Positions 7,962-17,360 are shown, counted from the first letter of the stretch. The stretch: 64,000 bases of DNA from Psychrobacillus sp. NEAU-3TGS (GCF_029955155.1 NZ_JAPNOZ010000011.1:124001-188000); one strand, 5' to 3'. The notes: generated from the letters alone by a model not told the origin. Numbers and translations: made by a program.

Positions 7962-8105
7962 TCACTTCCTTTCGTTTTCTAGGTAGTGGATATGAATTTC
8001 GGGTTTGTTATCCAGTGAATCAACTACGAATGATATGATGATTAAAATTGCAATCAATAGCAACATTAAGTACACCAAAATTGGAATTTCAATCGTCTTT
8101 TTCAA
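7962..8105 (-). CDS. Small single-pass membrane protein, TTG start
   Basis: 47 residues: KKTIEIP, then about 22 hydrophobic residues (ILVYLMLLLIAILIIISFVV), then a polar C-terminus. It begins at TTG 8105 with AGGTAGGTG upstream. It sits in the gap between the scaffold and the LSM-like gene, downstream of a terminator, so it may have its own expression. Function unknown. The rest of the gap (7837-7961) holds only a frame lacking a normal start. Confidence 0.45.
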   Translation of the reverse strand: MKKTIEIPILVYLMLLLIAILIIISFVVDSLDNKPEIHIHYLENERK

Positions 8106-8135
8106 CCATTTCACCTACCTTGAAGACATAATAAA

Positions 8136-8168
8136 AAGCACTCAACCAATTTGTTTGGTCAGGTGCTT
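8136..8168 (-). terminator. Terminator after the 65-residue gene
   Basis: On the minus strand AAGCAC-CTGACCAA and TTGGTTGAGTGCTT pair around CAAA (8137-8167), followed by TTTTATTATG. It separates portal/minor-head transcription from scaffold and capsid genes. Confidence 0.75.
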
Positions 8169-8365
8169 CATTCGATAACAACTATTGATTTTATCTCATT
8201 TTCTCCAATGGTGATTTCTGGTTCTCCTTCAGGTATAAAGCTAAGTTCATCATAATCATTTTCGGTATCTTCTTGATTTACAAAATCTCGAACAAACCCT
8301 GTCATAGTATCACCATCAGTGAATAATACTTTCACTTTCTTTTGTGTATATTTCCAAAGTTCCAA
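8168..8365 (-). CDS. Small LSM-like phage protein
   Basis: 65 residues, beginning MELWKYTQKKVKVLFTDGDTMTGFVRDF: a beta-strand pattern like Sm/LSM folds, with an acidic C-terminal half. Such proteins are common next to minor head genes in Firmicute phages and are unassigned. Its stop overlaps the terminator hairpin. Confidence 0.6.
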   Translation of the reverse strand: MELWKYTQKKVKVLFTDGDTMTGFVRDFVNQEDTENDYDELSFIPEGEPEITIGENEIKSIVVIE

Positions 8366-8370
8366 TTAAA

Positions 8371-9828
8371 TCACTCCTCATCTACTAAAGTCGGAACTAT
8401 ATGCGTGCCTGTTTTACTATAGTGTATATAAAAGGCTTTTGTAGGTGTTTCTACTCCTGTTCCCTGGTTTACATGAATACCGATAACAGATGAGCTTATT
8501 ATTAATTCTTTATTGTCCCAAGTTCCGTTTTTCTTTAAAGTAATACTACCAGAGCCCGAATACTTTTTCACTAAATCATTCGTCTCTTCAAAAGAAATAG
8601 TTAAATAACTTGGTTTTTGCAATCCTTTAGATTTATTTCTTTCAATGTATTCAGCATACCTCTTATGTCTTGGGTTATGATTATCGTAACGATTTTTACT
8701 GTGATTCAGCTTGAATTGACCGTTTCTTATATCATCTTTAATTTGGGCTTTTAATTTTTCTTGTTTCTCTTTCTCTTTACGTTCAGCTAGCTCTTTTGGT
8801 TTCAATACATACTCATTATACCATTCCTTGTATGTCATATTACCAGGAACATGATACGTCTTTCCATCCAACCCGCGGGCTAGTCGTTGGCTATAATCAT
8901 CTTCAAAATAAGGTGCCGTTGTAGTTCTACATCTAGGATGGAAAGGATTTGCCGTGACGCCTGGCTCAAAAACACTCAATTTAAATACCTTTCCGTCCAT
9001 AGATTGGCATATATCACTTGTTCTACTATCCAAAGTTGCGATTATCTCATATTTTTCTACATCAAGTGCACCAAATGCATCTTTTTGTGCGGCAGCACTA
9101 AAAAACGCTGATTCTGTCATTACTAATCGGGCAGCGTTTGAGCGAGAGGTATTCATTTTCTTTTGAACAACCGATATCATCCGATGAGGTGATTCACCAC
9201 GTGCGATAGATTGGATCAATTCAGTGTGCAACGTATCCAACAACATGTTTTTATCTCGCCATATCTTACCGCTAAACGTTGCTCCATCTGCTGTCCATGG
9301 CTTACTAATGATTTTTGTTAGCTGCGCTTCATCCAAAACTTGTAAAGCAAAACCAACTTCAAAGCCTTTTTGAATTTCAATTGCTGCATGATAATACTGA
9401 TCCTGATAAACTTCTTTAATCAGTCGCTCAAAACCTTCAATTTGCTCTCCATACAGCCTTTCAACATGTTGTTGAAGTTGTAGTTGCAAACTTTCTAAAC
9501 GGCTTATATGGACGCGTGAAGAAGCATTCTCAAGTTGCTTCATCCACTTTTGATTGAGCGCATTTTCTTGACCGTATTTAATGTATTCTTCTACAGACCA
9601 TTGTAATTCTTTCAATTCATTCGACTTCAAAAGCTGTTTTGCTTCATCCAAGGAAATTTCATTGTTTGTAGCAAAACGTTGATACCAACGAGTGATATCC
9701 TTTTCAAGTTCAGCCATCGTTTGGATATAAGCTTTCTCTAAATCCTTATAGTAAGAGGCGCTTTTGTTGTACTGGGCATCTTCCAAGAGCTCAAATCTTT
9801 TTTGCCAATAACTACGTGGTTTCGCCAT
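8371..9828 (-). CDS. Minor head protein (Mu F/SPP1 gp7-like) with C-terminal toxin-50-like domain
   Basis: 485 residues. Residues 1-200 are helical; about 205-320 form the phage Mu protein F-like domain, with ARLVMTESAFF, DSRTSDICQSMDGKVF and the hallmark NPFHPRCRTTTAPYF. SPP1 gp7 binds the portal and travels in the virion. Residues 370-485 are an extra domain (HNPRHKRYAEYI, KYSGSGSI, FYIHYSKTGTHIVP) that resembles polymorphic toxin type 50. This pairing recurs in Firmicute prophages. The toxic activity is inferred from the family name and is unproven. The start overlaps the portal gene by 17 bases. Confidence 0.8.
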   Translation of the reverse strand: MAKPRSYWQKRFELLEDAQYNKSASYYKDLEKAYIQTMAELEKDITRWYQRFATNNEISLDEAKQLLKSNELKELQWSVEEYIKYGQENALNQKWMKQLENASSRVHISRLESLQLQLQQHVERLYGEQIEGFERLIKEVYQDQYYHAAIEIQKGFEVGFALQVLDEAQLTKIISKPWTADGATFSGKIWRDKNMLLDTLHTELIQSIARGESPHRMISVVQKKMNTSRSNAARLVMTESAFFSAAAQKDAFGALDVEKYEIIATLDSRTSDICQSMDGKVFKLSVFEPGVTANPFHPRCRTTTAPYFEDDYSQRLARGLDGKTYHVPGNMTYKEWYNEYVLKPKELAERKEKEKQEKLKAQIKDDIRNGQFKLNHSKNRYDNHNPRHKRYAEYIERNKSKGLQKPSYLTISFEETNDLVKKYSGSGSITLKKNGTWDNKELIISSSVIGIHVNQGTGVETPTKAFYIHYSKTGTHIVPTLVDEE

Positions 9829-11254
9829 TCACGTCACCTTGTTTCTTTTTGAAAGTGGTTTCGTAGTTATCGTATTGATCCATTTCCAACTTTTTTTGTT
9901 CAGCAAGACGTTCTTCCACATCTTTTGTGTACCATGGATGATTTTCGCGTATCGTCTTGTCATCCAAGATGCCTACAGAGTTTTTAGCATCTGTAATTAC
10001 CTCCGATTCACTGATAATGATGTCGCGATTAAAAATAAATTCTACTGATTCATTGGAGAAATCGCCTAATCCTTTCATATCCAAATATTCATTCACAAAC
10101 CACATTAAATGCTCAAGACTTGAATGGAATTCAGATTCTAAGTTGTTACAGTCCATGTCTAAATCAGAATAACGGTAACGTAAGGCTACACCTGATGCAT
10201 TTCCTAGATTGGAGTCGGATGTATCTACACCCCGCCCAAATTCATAAATGGATTTTCGGTCACGATCTAATTCTTTCTCGTTCGCATCGGTTGCTGGGTT
10301 TGCCTCAATTGTGCCGACATCGCCACCATCATCTGTTTTGATAGCCCTATACAAATTTAAATCTGAGATAAACTCCGCTAAATCAACTCCACCGTAATTA
10401 ATTAATTTATAAACGATTTTCGGAATATCAGCTAGTAAATCTGCATTCGTAGAAGCTTGCAAGTTGTAATTGTCGATAAGGGATTTAATAGAATCAATCA
10501 ATGGTTGTTCTTCCTCGTTATACTTAAACGGAAGTAACGGGATTCGCTTCCACAAAAACAGCTTATCGTTAATCATGATGTGATAATTCACTGAAATGCC
10601 TGCTGCATCATCTGGAACCAATTTATTTCCCTCTAAAATAAAATAGTCGATGCCACCAGGATGGTGATACTCGACTTTTTCAACGGTCTTTTTGATTTTG
10701 TTAACGTAAACTTTCTCTTTGTAGCTACGAATAAATGACGAGACTTCTGTATGTTCCGCATCTTTCCAAAATGGCAAAATCTGTTCGGATGGAAGCTTTT
10801 TAAAGGCTAATTTTTCTTCCTCGTCTATATAGACATACAGATAACCAATGCCTTTGTTAATCGCTTCTTTACCGATGTTCTTTAACTTTTTCAGGAGATC
10901 TCGATTAATGATTTCTTTCAATTGTTCGGCATAAGCTTCATTTTCAGTAGCTAATGTCGGTTCTTTGGATAAAAGATAGCCCACCTTCTGATTGACTAGC
11001 TTTTTGGCAAAGCCATGCTCTAGCTTGATATTGGATTTCCATGAAATTTCTTGCGTTTTATTTTTTTGGATATCCGTCGTTTCAAGATAATAAGCTTCAC
11101 CGACTAACATTTTCCTACGTGTTTCGCTGTTTTGCCAGTCTTTCAACTCTTGTACTATTACCTCGTTGATTGTCATGGACTCGCCAACCATACGCTTGAT
11201 GATGTCATTCAGATATTCGTAATAGGGTCTCTTAAATACATCTTCTACTAACAT
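9812..11254 (-). CDS. SPP1 gp6-like portal protein
   Basis: 480 residues, resembling the SPP1 portal family: the dodecameric ring at one capsid vertex through which DNA is pumped. Typical features are an acidic N-terminus, WQNSETRRKMLVGEAYY-like segment (DWQNSETRRKMLVGEAYYL), LNPVKxx-like membrane-free core, and a KSIYEFGRGVDTSDSNLG segment near residue 340. It sits between terminase and minor head genes, as in SPP1 and PBSX. Confidence 0.88.
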   Translation of the reverse strand: MLVEDVFKRPYYEYLNDIIKRMVGESMTINEVIVQELKDWQNSETRRKMLVGEAYYLETTDIQKNKTQEISWKSNIKLEHGFAKKLVNQKVGYLLSKEPTLATENEAYAEQLKEIINRDLLKKLKNIGKEAINKGIGYLYVYIDEEEKLAFKKLPSEQILPFWKDAEHTEVSSFIRSYKEKVYVNKIKKTVEKVEYHHPGGIDYFILEGNKLVPDDAAGISVNYHIMINDKLFLWKRIPLLPFKYNEEEQPLIDSIKSLIDNYNLQASTNADLLADIPKIVYKLINYGGVDLAEFISDLNLYRAIKTDDGGDVGTIEANPATDANEKELDRDRKSIYEFGRGVDTSDSNLGNASGVALRYRYSDLDMDCNNLESEFHSSLEHLMWFVNEYLDMKGLGDFSNESVEFIFNRDIIISESEVITDAKNSVGILDDKTIRENHPWYTKDVEERLAEQKKLEMDQYDNYETTFKKKQGDVNGETT

Positions 11255-11263
11255 TTATCCACC

Positions 11264-12598
11264 TCATTTCAGTACCATTACTCCACCTTTTTTAAGTACA
11301 ATCGTATTCACAAAATAACGATCGCCATCCATTTGGTGGTCATTTTGTTTAATTGGTTTATCTTCCCCACGGTCAGCTGCCTTTTCATCCCAAATATAAG
11401 AACTAAATTCTCTAAATGTTTCCTTGCAACAGTCGTTGTATAATATTAATCCTTTAATTAACGCATTTCCTACATTTCGAATACCGTCTAAAACATCGTT
11501 CTTTGCTTTAACTACTCGCATGCCATTTTTTTTAAGTAAGGCTATAAAAGATGCAGCAGACGGATCGACGATGATTCCTTGAAGATTGCTTTTGCCTTCA
11601 ACGAATTTTTGCAAGTCCTCCAAGTACTCTTGGTCAGTCTTTTGTTTCGAACTCCTACGACCGTCATAGTGGTATTCTTTCACTTTGTACCATACTCCAT
11701 TAAAAAAGCCCCACAGACCGAATGTCGTAGGGTTTTGAGTACCATAATCTATGCTGACGTAATGCTTGGTGTATCTTCGTTCGATTGTAGGAACAACATG
11801 CTTGTCTTTATCAAACATATCAAAAATGATACCTTCAGCAAGCACCCATAACCCTAAAATGAAACGTTTATAGAATATACCGGTATACAATCTGGTATAG
11901 CGTTCTTTCACTTCTGACGATAAAGAGAGATTGTCCTCCATTGTGAAATGCAGCTGAAACAACTTTTTCTCTTTCATCTTGTCGATGAACTCAACCTTAA
12001 ACCAATGATACGGTCCTTCCGGGTTACAGTTAAACCATAACTTCGAGCCTTCAACCGAGCAACGAGCTGTAGCTTGATTGACAAATGATTGAGGCATTAA
12101 TGCAACTTCATCAAAAAACATCCCAGCAAGCGTAATCCCTTGAATGAGGTCTTGTGAACTTTCATCCTTCCCTCCAAACACATAAAAGTAATTGGTAACT
12201 CCTTTATATGTAATGGAGAGCATGTTATCTGAACGATGGTCCTTTACGATATAACCCCGTGATTTAAGCATGCGTTTTAAGGGAGTAATAACGTTACGTC
12301 TGAATGAACCAATCGTTTTACCGGCCATCCCTAAGTTAACATCTTTGAAAGTGTCCATAGCCCACATAACATATGAAAGGGACATAACAACCGTTTTACC
12401 GGCACGTACAGACCCATCACAAATGATACCATCCATATCTTTCATTGGTGAACCATCACGCCACCAGGTTAATACTTGCTTTTGTTTCTTAGAAAACGTC
12501 TTAAATTTGAATGGTGCAGGCTTCTTTTTGTACTCACTCTTTTCGGTAAAGAACGAAAGATAACGAGTCTTAGGATTCTTCGGTGTTAGTGTCGACAT
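11264..12598 (-). CDS. Terminase large subunit (PBSX XtmB family)
   Basis: 444 residues. The N-terminal ATPase carries a P-loop-like DGSVRAGKTVVMSLS (about residues 61-75) and a Walker B MFFDEVAL near residue 165. The C-terminal nuclease begins near residue 275 with SIDYGTQNPTTFGLW and IVDPSAASFIALL. The family packages DNA from concatemers, usually with the pac/headful style in PBSX relatives. The first 29 bases overlap terS, indicating coupled translation. Confidence 0.9.
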   Translation of the reverse strand: MSTLTPKNPKTRYLSFFTEKSEYKKKPAPFKFKTFSKKQKQVLTWWRDGSPMKDMDGIICDGSVRAGKTVVMSLSYVMWAMDTFKDVNLGMAGKTIGSFRRNVITPLKRMLKSRGYIVKDHRSDNMLSITYKGVTNYFYVFGGKDESSQDLIQGITLAGMFFDEVALMPQSFVNQATARCSVEGSKLWFNCNPEGPYHWFKVEFIDKMKEKKLFQLHFTMEDNLSLSSEVKERYTRLYTGIFYKRFILGLWVLAEGIIFDMFDKDKHVVPTIERRYTKHYVSIDYGTQNPTTFGLWGFFNGVWYKVKEYHYDGRRSSKQKTDQEYLEDLQKFVEGKSNLQGIIVDPSAASFIALLKKNGMRVVKAKNDVLDGIRNVGNALIKGLILYNDCCKETFREFSSYIWDEKAADRGEDKPIKQNDHQMDGDRYFVNTIVLKKGGVMVLK

Positions 12599-13460
12599 CG
12601 CCCCACACCTCCGAAGTTGTTGCGTTTAATGCATCGTTGAAACCATCGTCTTCATACTCTTCTAGCTCATTTGCTCCAAATGCTTTATGGTGAGCGATTT
12701 TCAGTTTTTCTTCTTCGACTTCACGTTGGAACTTGTCAGGGAATAGATCGAAGTATAAGGCCAGCTTCTCTAAAGCTTTCATTTTGTCTGCAAGCTTGAT
12801 AGATACACCATCTTTACCTTGCTTGACCTCAGTAATAATTGAACCATCCACCATCGATGATTCATTGAAATCCACATAATTAACTTCTTTCATTACTGGA
12901 TTGCCTTGTTCATCAAGGACAGGTCCCATCATACCTATTACAGGGACTTCTTTTTTACCGAAAATTGCATACTCGGTTATGTCTGCAAAAGCTATCTTGA
13001 TGTATTTGTCCAACACGTCCATTGCATCTATAAACAGGCCTTGTCGCATCTCACCTTTAATTCTGCGAATTTCTTCTGCGACCTTAGGATTCCTTAATAG
13101 GACACTTCCTTGTACATGAGCGCTATCTTTTGCATAGCCTGCTTTGATAGCGGACTGTGTTGCATTGAATGATTTAACGTAATAAATGCAGAATAGCTGT
13201 TGTTTCTCTGTCATGCTTATGTCGTCAATCAGTTCATCTAATGATGGTAATTCTTCTGCGGATTTAGTTGCATCCTTTTTAGGAATGGTTGCAACCTTTT
13301 TCTTTTTAGTTGCATCTTTTCTTGGTGCACTTCTTGACCAAGCATCACGACTTTTCCGGCTCTTTAATGTACCAAGCTTAATATTATGTTTTTCAGCTAA
13401 TGCAGCCAAAGTGATTTTTGTGGTTTCCCATTCTTGTTTTATTTCATTCCAGTTGATCAT
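12570..13460 (-). CDS. Terminase small subunit (XtmA-like)
   Basis: 296 residues. Residues 1-70 hold a winged-helix DNA-binding segment (LAALAEKHNIKLGTLKSRKSRDAWSR, then a basic KKDATKKKK repeat). The terminase_2 motif follows: TEKQQLFCIYYVKSFNATQSAIKAGY and NPKVAEEIRRI. It recognises the packaging site and recruits the large subunit. The Lys-rich repeat with three KKDATK-like units links DNA binding to the oligomerisation core. Confidence 0.88.
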   Translation of the reverse strand: MINWNEIKQEWETTKITLAALAEKHNIKLGTLKSRKSRDAWSRSAPRKDATKKKKVATIPKKDATKSAEELPSLDELIDDISMTEKQQLFCIYYVKSFNATQSAIKAGYAKDSAHVQGSVLLRNPKVAEEIRRIKGEMRQGLFIDAMDVLDKYIKIAFADITEYAIFGKKEVPVIGMMGPVLDEQGNPVMKEVNYVDFNESSMVDGSIITEVKQGKDGVSIKLADKMKALEKLALYFDLFPDKFQREVEEEKLKIAHHKAFGANELEEYEDDGFNDALNATTSEVWGDVDTNTEES

Positions 13461-13489
13461 GTCACATCACCTGCCACCTCCTGTTTTTA

Positions 13490-13514
13490 GGTATGAAAAA
13501 AGCACCTCTATGGA
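13490..13514 (-). terminator. Terminator after the 242-residue membrane protein
   Basis: On the minus strand AAGCATCC-ATA-GAGGTGCTT is followed by TTTTTTC. It ends the insert between xpf and terS before the late operon. Confidence 0.6.
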
Positions 13515-13517
13515 TGC

Positions 13518-14246
13518 TTATAAATTTTCGATCGTAAGTGTAATACGATTAGTTTTCATATAATTTTTGAGTCGCAGATAGTTTTCGTAGTATAAGTAGA
13601 GAGGCTCCGAGATAGCAACACCTTGCATACCAATTTTCTGACCTTTAACCATAGCTGAACCATCAAAACCTCCTAATCGCTTCATTGATTCCATAATTTC
13701 ATGATACGTTGATTTTTTTATATCATCTAAAATCTCTACAAACTCAATCTCTAAATTAACCGGCAACTTATATATCTCTTCAATATACTCATTCACTCTG
13801 GAAATGTGGTGCTCCAGATATTCGCCGTATGTTGCATTTCTATCCAAATCCATATAATACATTGACGAAATATCATTCATCAAATCATAACTTTCGACAT
13901 TTTTAATAAATAACTCTTTTTCAAAGTCATTAAAGTTTAACTCTTCCTTTGTTTTACTGTTTGTTAAACCAATGAATTGGTCTTTCATATGGTTTAACAA
14001 TCTACTCAACGGTACAGCTAAACGGTTATACCTTTTCTTCTTTTCTTGGTTTTGTGGTATCCATATGTCTATAATGTAAAATATGAAAGCTGCTATATAA
14101 CTAATGCAAAGGCCAAATATCACCTCTCCAGTTTCTTCGCCGAAATCCCATTTCTCAGGTGTTTGTCCCCAAAGATATTTAATTATAAAAATGCAAACTA
14201 AGCTGACAACTAAAATAAAAGTTAAAATTAACCTTGTTTTCTTCAT
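13518..14246 (-). CDS. Two-TM membrane protein of unknown function (phage cargo)
   Basis: 242 residues. Two membrane segments (about 7-25 and 44-62), then a long helical cytoplasmic part with many aromatic and charged residues and a final KTNRITLTIENL. No domain recognised. It lies between the sigma factor gene and terS, ends at its own terminator and starts after a 165-base gap, so it is probably a separately expressed insert. Membrane-plus-helical architectures are common in exclusion and abortive-infection proteins, but that is inference only. Confidence 0.65.
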   Translation of the reverse strand: MKKTRLILTFILVVSLVCIFIIKYLWGQTPEKWDFGEETGEVIFGLCISYIAAFIFYIIDIWIPQNQEKKKRYNRLAVPLSRLLNHMKDQFIGLTNSKTKEELNFNDFEKELFIKNVESYDLMNDISSMYYMDLDRNATYGEYLEHHISRVNEYIEEIYKLPVNLEIEFVEILDDIKKSTYHEIMESMKRLGGFDGSAMVKGQKIGMQGVAISEPLYLYYENYLRLKNYMKTNRITLTIENL

Positions 14247-14411
14247 TACATAAACCTCCCCCTGACAATATTACCAGAATAAGAGGTTATTACCAAGGCA
14301 ATTACTCGTATGCAACGGGGCTAGTAGGAGGCGTTCATCCCACGAACGCACCCCCTCTTTTTCTCCCCCTCATAAGTAATTACTTCGTAAGACAATCGTA
14401 AGACAAGAATA

Positions 14412-14885
14412 TTATGCAATTCTTTCCTTCACCTTTTCTTTCGCTCTTTTGATATACATTTGGACTGTTCCTTTGCTAAGTCCAATCTCTTCTGCAATCT
14501 TACTCATACTTAACCCTTGTGAAACATGTAGGATATAGCAATGTCTTTCTCTATGAGATAACGCTGCCAGTATATCCGCAAGAATAATCTTCTCTTCTCT
14601 CGTCATATATAATTGCTTTGGTTCTGACTCAAGTTGCTCGGTTATATCTGGTATGCATTCCATACTGCTGATATATTGGCGCTGATAAACCGCTTTTTTA
14701 TCTACCCCTCGATATGTACCTGGTTGACGTCCTGTGGTCATCCAATCGATGGAGTACGTCATGCTATCAATCATGCTGTTAATCTGTTTAATATCCAGTG
14801 CATCAATCGACTTTTCTTTTAATGTATTCAATTCCTTTTTGCCCTCGTTATATTCATGTATCAATCTATCTGCCCAGTTATCCAT
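14412..14885 (-). CDS. xpf: Xpf-like sigma factor, late-gene activator
   Basis: 157 residues from ATG 14885 (GGGGGAT upstream). The C-terminal 60 residues are a sigma-70 region 4: LSHRERHCYILHVSQGLSMSKIAEEIGLSKGTVQMYIKRAKEKVKE. PBSX Xpf has the same role and position, switching on the late operon that begins with the terminase genes. An upstream reading-frame extension lacks a ribosome-binding site. The N-terminal half is helical and probably contacts RNA polymerase. Confidence 0.85.
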   Translation of the reverse strand: MDNWADRLIHEYNEGKKELNTLKEKSIDALDIKQINSMIDSMTYSIDWMTTGRQPGTYRGVDKKAVYQRQYISSMECIPDITEQLESEPKQLYMTREEKIILADILAALSHRERHCYILHVSQGLSMSKIAEEIGLSKGTVQMYIKRAKEKVKERIA

Positions 14886-14896
14886 ATTTAATCCCC

Positions 14897-15091
14897 CTAT
14901 CGTCTTTTGACCGCACCGCGTACTCTTTTGTAGGTATCTCGATTGCACCCCATCAATTCTTCAATTTCCCTTCGAGTTAACATTTCTTTTCTTTTGTAGC
15001 TTGTCTTTATACTCGGATTAACTAACTCGCCCCTAGTAGCCTGTTTTACCCCTTTTTCGATAAGCTCTGTTTGAAGCGTTCTCATGCTCAT
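14897..15091 (-). CDS. Small basic phage protein before xpf
   Basis: 64 residues, very basic, with a probable helix-turn-helix in the second half (LTRREIEELMGCNRDTYKRVRG). It ends 11 bases before xpf. The family is common in Bacillus prophages at this spot and is unnamed; a regulatory role in the late switch is plausible. Confidence 0.65.
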   Translation of the reverse strand: MSMRTLQTELIEKGVKQATRGELVNPSIKTSYKRKEMLTRREIEELMGCNRDTYKRVRGAVKRR

Positions 15092-15112
15092 CTCTCCCTT
15101 ATGGATGAAATA

Positions 15113-15165
15113 AAAAAGAGGACAACAAATGACACAGCTAATGCTGCAATCAAGTGTTGTCCTCT
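15113..15165 (-). terminator. Terminator copy 2 of a repeated cassette end
   Basis: On the minus strand AGAGGACAACA...TGTTGTCCTCT (11-bp arms, about 31 bases between, with a smaller internal hairpin) is followed by a T run. It closely matches the element at 17291-17341: both share GACAACAAATGACACA, TGCTG and TGTTGTCCTC on the plus strand. Confidence 0.75.
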
Positions 15166-15191
15166 GGTTGTCCAGGGGGACTTTTTATTTA

Positions 15192-17104
15192 TTATTTTAT
15201 CTCTTCTAAATAATGTATGTCATCATTCCAAACAAATTCTTCAAGTAATAAATGATTGTCAAAAAAATTCTTATTTTGTAACTGATCATTAAACTTTTCG
15301 CCCTTTTCTGAATACATTACATTATAAAATAACATCATTAATTCAAACGATGATAATTGCGCTCTTAAAATCCCTCTGAATTCCTTCTTCAACTCGTGAC
15401 TAATCAAGTCTGATTCATTAATATACTTAACTATTCTATATAAATTACGATAATAATGACCAATTAAATATTCATAACTTAAGTAAAATTTTGTGTAAAT
15501 ATTTATTTTTTTATCTTTCCAAGTTTTGTTATCCGATATTATAAAATCATCACTTAAACATACATGAATATCTGATATGAATGTTTTTTCCGGGAAATTT
15601 AATATTGCATCACAATAAGAAGTATTCTCTTGTTCGAGATCTGTTATAATTTGTTCAGCTTCAAACAATATGTTGATGTAATAATTATTTTCAGGGTATA
15701 TACCATCATCAATTTTATCAATTATTTCTTCGTATTCTTCCTTTGTATACCCTTCAAATGAAGACATCTGATATACTTTTTCTTTTAAGCTTTCTTTAAG
15801 AATTCTATCATGAGCTTTATGAAAAACCTCTTCCACTTCTTGTTCAGTAAAATATTCCTTAAATTTATATTCTCTGTATCCCTTTATCCCTTCCTTTTTG
15901 AATTTATAAAACAATTCCATTATTAGCTCTCTTCCAGATACATCATTCAATTTCATATTTGCTAATATATTATGGTGAAGATTAACCATATTGAAAAAGT
16001 ACTCTCAAACTGTTGTCTCTTCATAGTTTGGTTTGTAATTCCTGTTTCTTTTCTAGCTTCTTCGGCTTGACTAACAGATGCTTTGGTTTGTTTAACCAGT
16101 TCTTTTATGCTTTGTTGACTTATTTTTATCTCCTTACGTTGCATAATGATAGTTGCTAATAGTAGGAAGACACTAGAAGCAGTTAAAAATGTAACTGTTG
16201 TACCTCCAATAAAATCTCCAATCCCACCCAAATCAGCTATAGTTTTATAGTTAACTATTAGATTCTTATAATGATTTTTAATAATAAATGGAACCATAAT
16301 AGCCGTTAATATCAAGACAATTCCTAGAAAACTGAATAAATTTATTAATTTTCTTTGAAACCAGTCTTCATCTTCATCTTCATCTTCATCTTTTTTAAAA
16401 TTCGATACGCTTTCTTTATCTATATTTTTTGTATCTTCAAAAAGAAGATACGCATAAGGGGTAATTGCAGCTACAAATCCCCCAAAAATATTAACATTAA
16501 ACAACTTTATTATCTCCAATAGATCTGATTGAGATAGTCTATTAATATTCTCAAATTCCAGCAATCCTATAATTAAAGGTAAAAAACCGAAAACCACTAG
16601 AAAAACAGTGAGATATGCAGTTACTATCTTTTTGTTTGTTACGTAATACAATATCACATTATCCCACTTATAATAGTTACCGGCTGATATTAACTTTTTA
16701 AGACCTTTAATCGCTAAGGAATAAAAGAAATAGGATATTATCAATATTAATATAATACTAAAAAACAGATTATCTACGTATGTAGTATAAATCTCATTAT
16801 TGAATGAGTTAAATATTTTATTTACATTTTCGTTTAAATCAAATATTGGAATAAGATGCTCAACTGTAAAACTTGCTAGAAGGAAAGAAGCTATTCCTAT
16901 AAAAAAAAGAACTGCCGTCAATATGAATTGTTTTAGTCTCAATACAAGTGTATTCGAATTAACAAACACTAATAACAATGAAATTAACGAAAATAAAAGG
17001 TAAAAAACTATATCAAACTGTATGTCCATCATTAAAGATAAACAGTATATGATTCCTATAAACATTATGTTTAATATTACAAATAATATTGCTTTTTCTT
17101 TCAA
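15192..17104 (-). pseudogene. AbiC-like putative phage abortive infection protein, split by a frameshift
   Basis: Two overlapping frames read as one gene. The first (TTG 17104 onward, about 380 residues) has six or more membrane segments, an acidic DEDEDEDEDW stretch and a final helix ending in NQTMKRQQFESTF. The second frame (to 15192) continues with NMVNLHHNILANMKL and a helical domain. QQFE.TFF..L..HH is the junction expected in putative phage abortive infection (AbiC-like) proteins. Adding one T to the T5 run at 15994-15998 (minus strand) restores a 637-residue product. As sequenced it is broken; the pattern elsewhere in the window suggests a base-calling error. The predicted role is membrane-linked abortive infection against other phages. 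Confidence 0.7.
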
Positions 17105-17165
17105 AACTCTTCTCCCTCTTCCCTCCGCATTCGCTTCACTTTCCCTTATACGATACAATCTTATG
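17105..17165 (-). pseudogene. Remnant of an xtrA 3' end
   Basis: The bases match the last 57 bases of the intact xtrA-like gene at 19437-19495: with one extra base they read KIVSYKGKVKRMRREEGEEF and a stop. The stop TGA overlaps the TTG start of the AbiC-like gene (TTTTGA). No start codon is seen upstream, so this is a fragment. It marks the upstream edge of the second cargo cassette. Confidence 0.7.
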
Positions 17166-17238
17166 CTCTCTATCTAAAAATGTCCTCTTTGTCAGCTATA
17201 TTTTTATAAGTCTAATGACACACCATCTATATAGTTCT

Positions 17239-17267
17239 ATTATACCAATAAAAGTTTCCTAGTACAA
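17239..17267 (-). promoter_or_regulatory. Sigma-A-type promoter of the AbiC-like cassette
   Basis: On the minus strand TTGTAC (17267-17262), a 17-base spacer and TATAAT (17244-17239). It lies 135 bases upstream of the AbiC-like start and just downstream of the preceding cassette's terminator, so the cassette can be expressed alone in the lysogen. Confidence 0.65.
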
Positions 17268-17290
17268 ACATTATTTAACTTTTTTAAACA

Positions 17291-17341
17291 AAAAAGGACA
17301 ACAAATGACACAACGGTTGCTGTAATCAAATGTTGTCCTCC
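17291..17341 (-). terminator. Terminator copy 1 of a repeated cassette end
   Basis: On the minus strand GGACAACA and TGTTGTCC arms flank about 31 bases and are followed by TTTTTTG. It is homologous to the element at 15113-15165, though the genes before the two copies are unrelated. Confidence 0.75.
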
Positions 17342-17360
17342 AGTTGGCTGACAGTACTAA

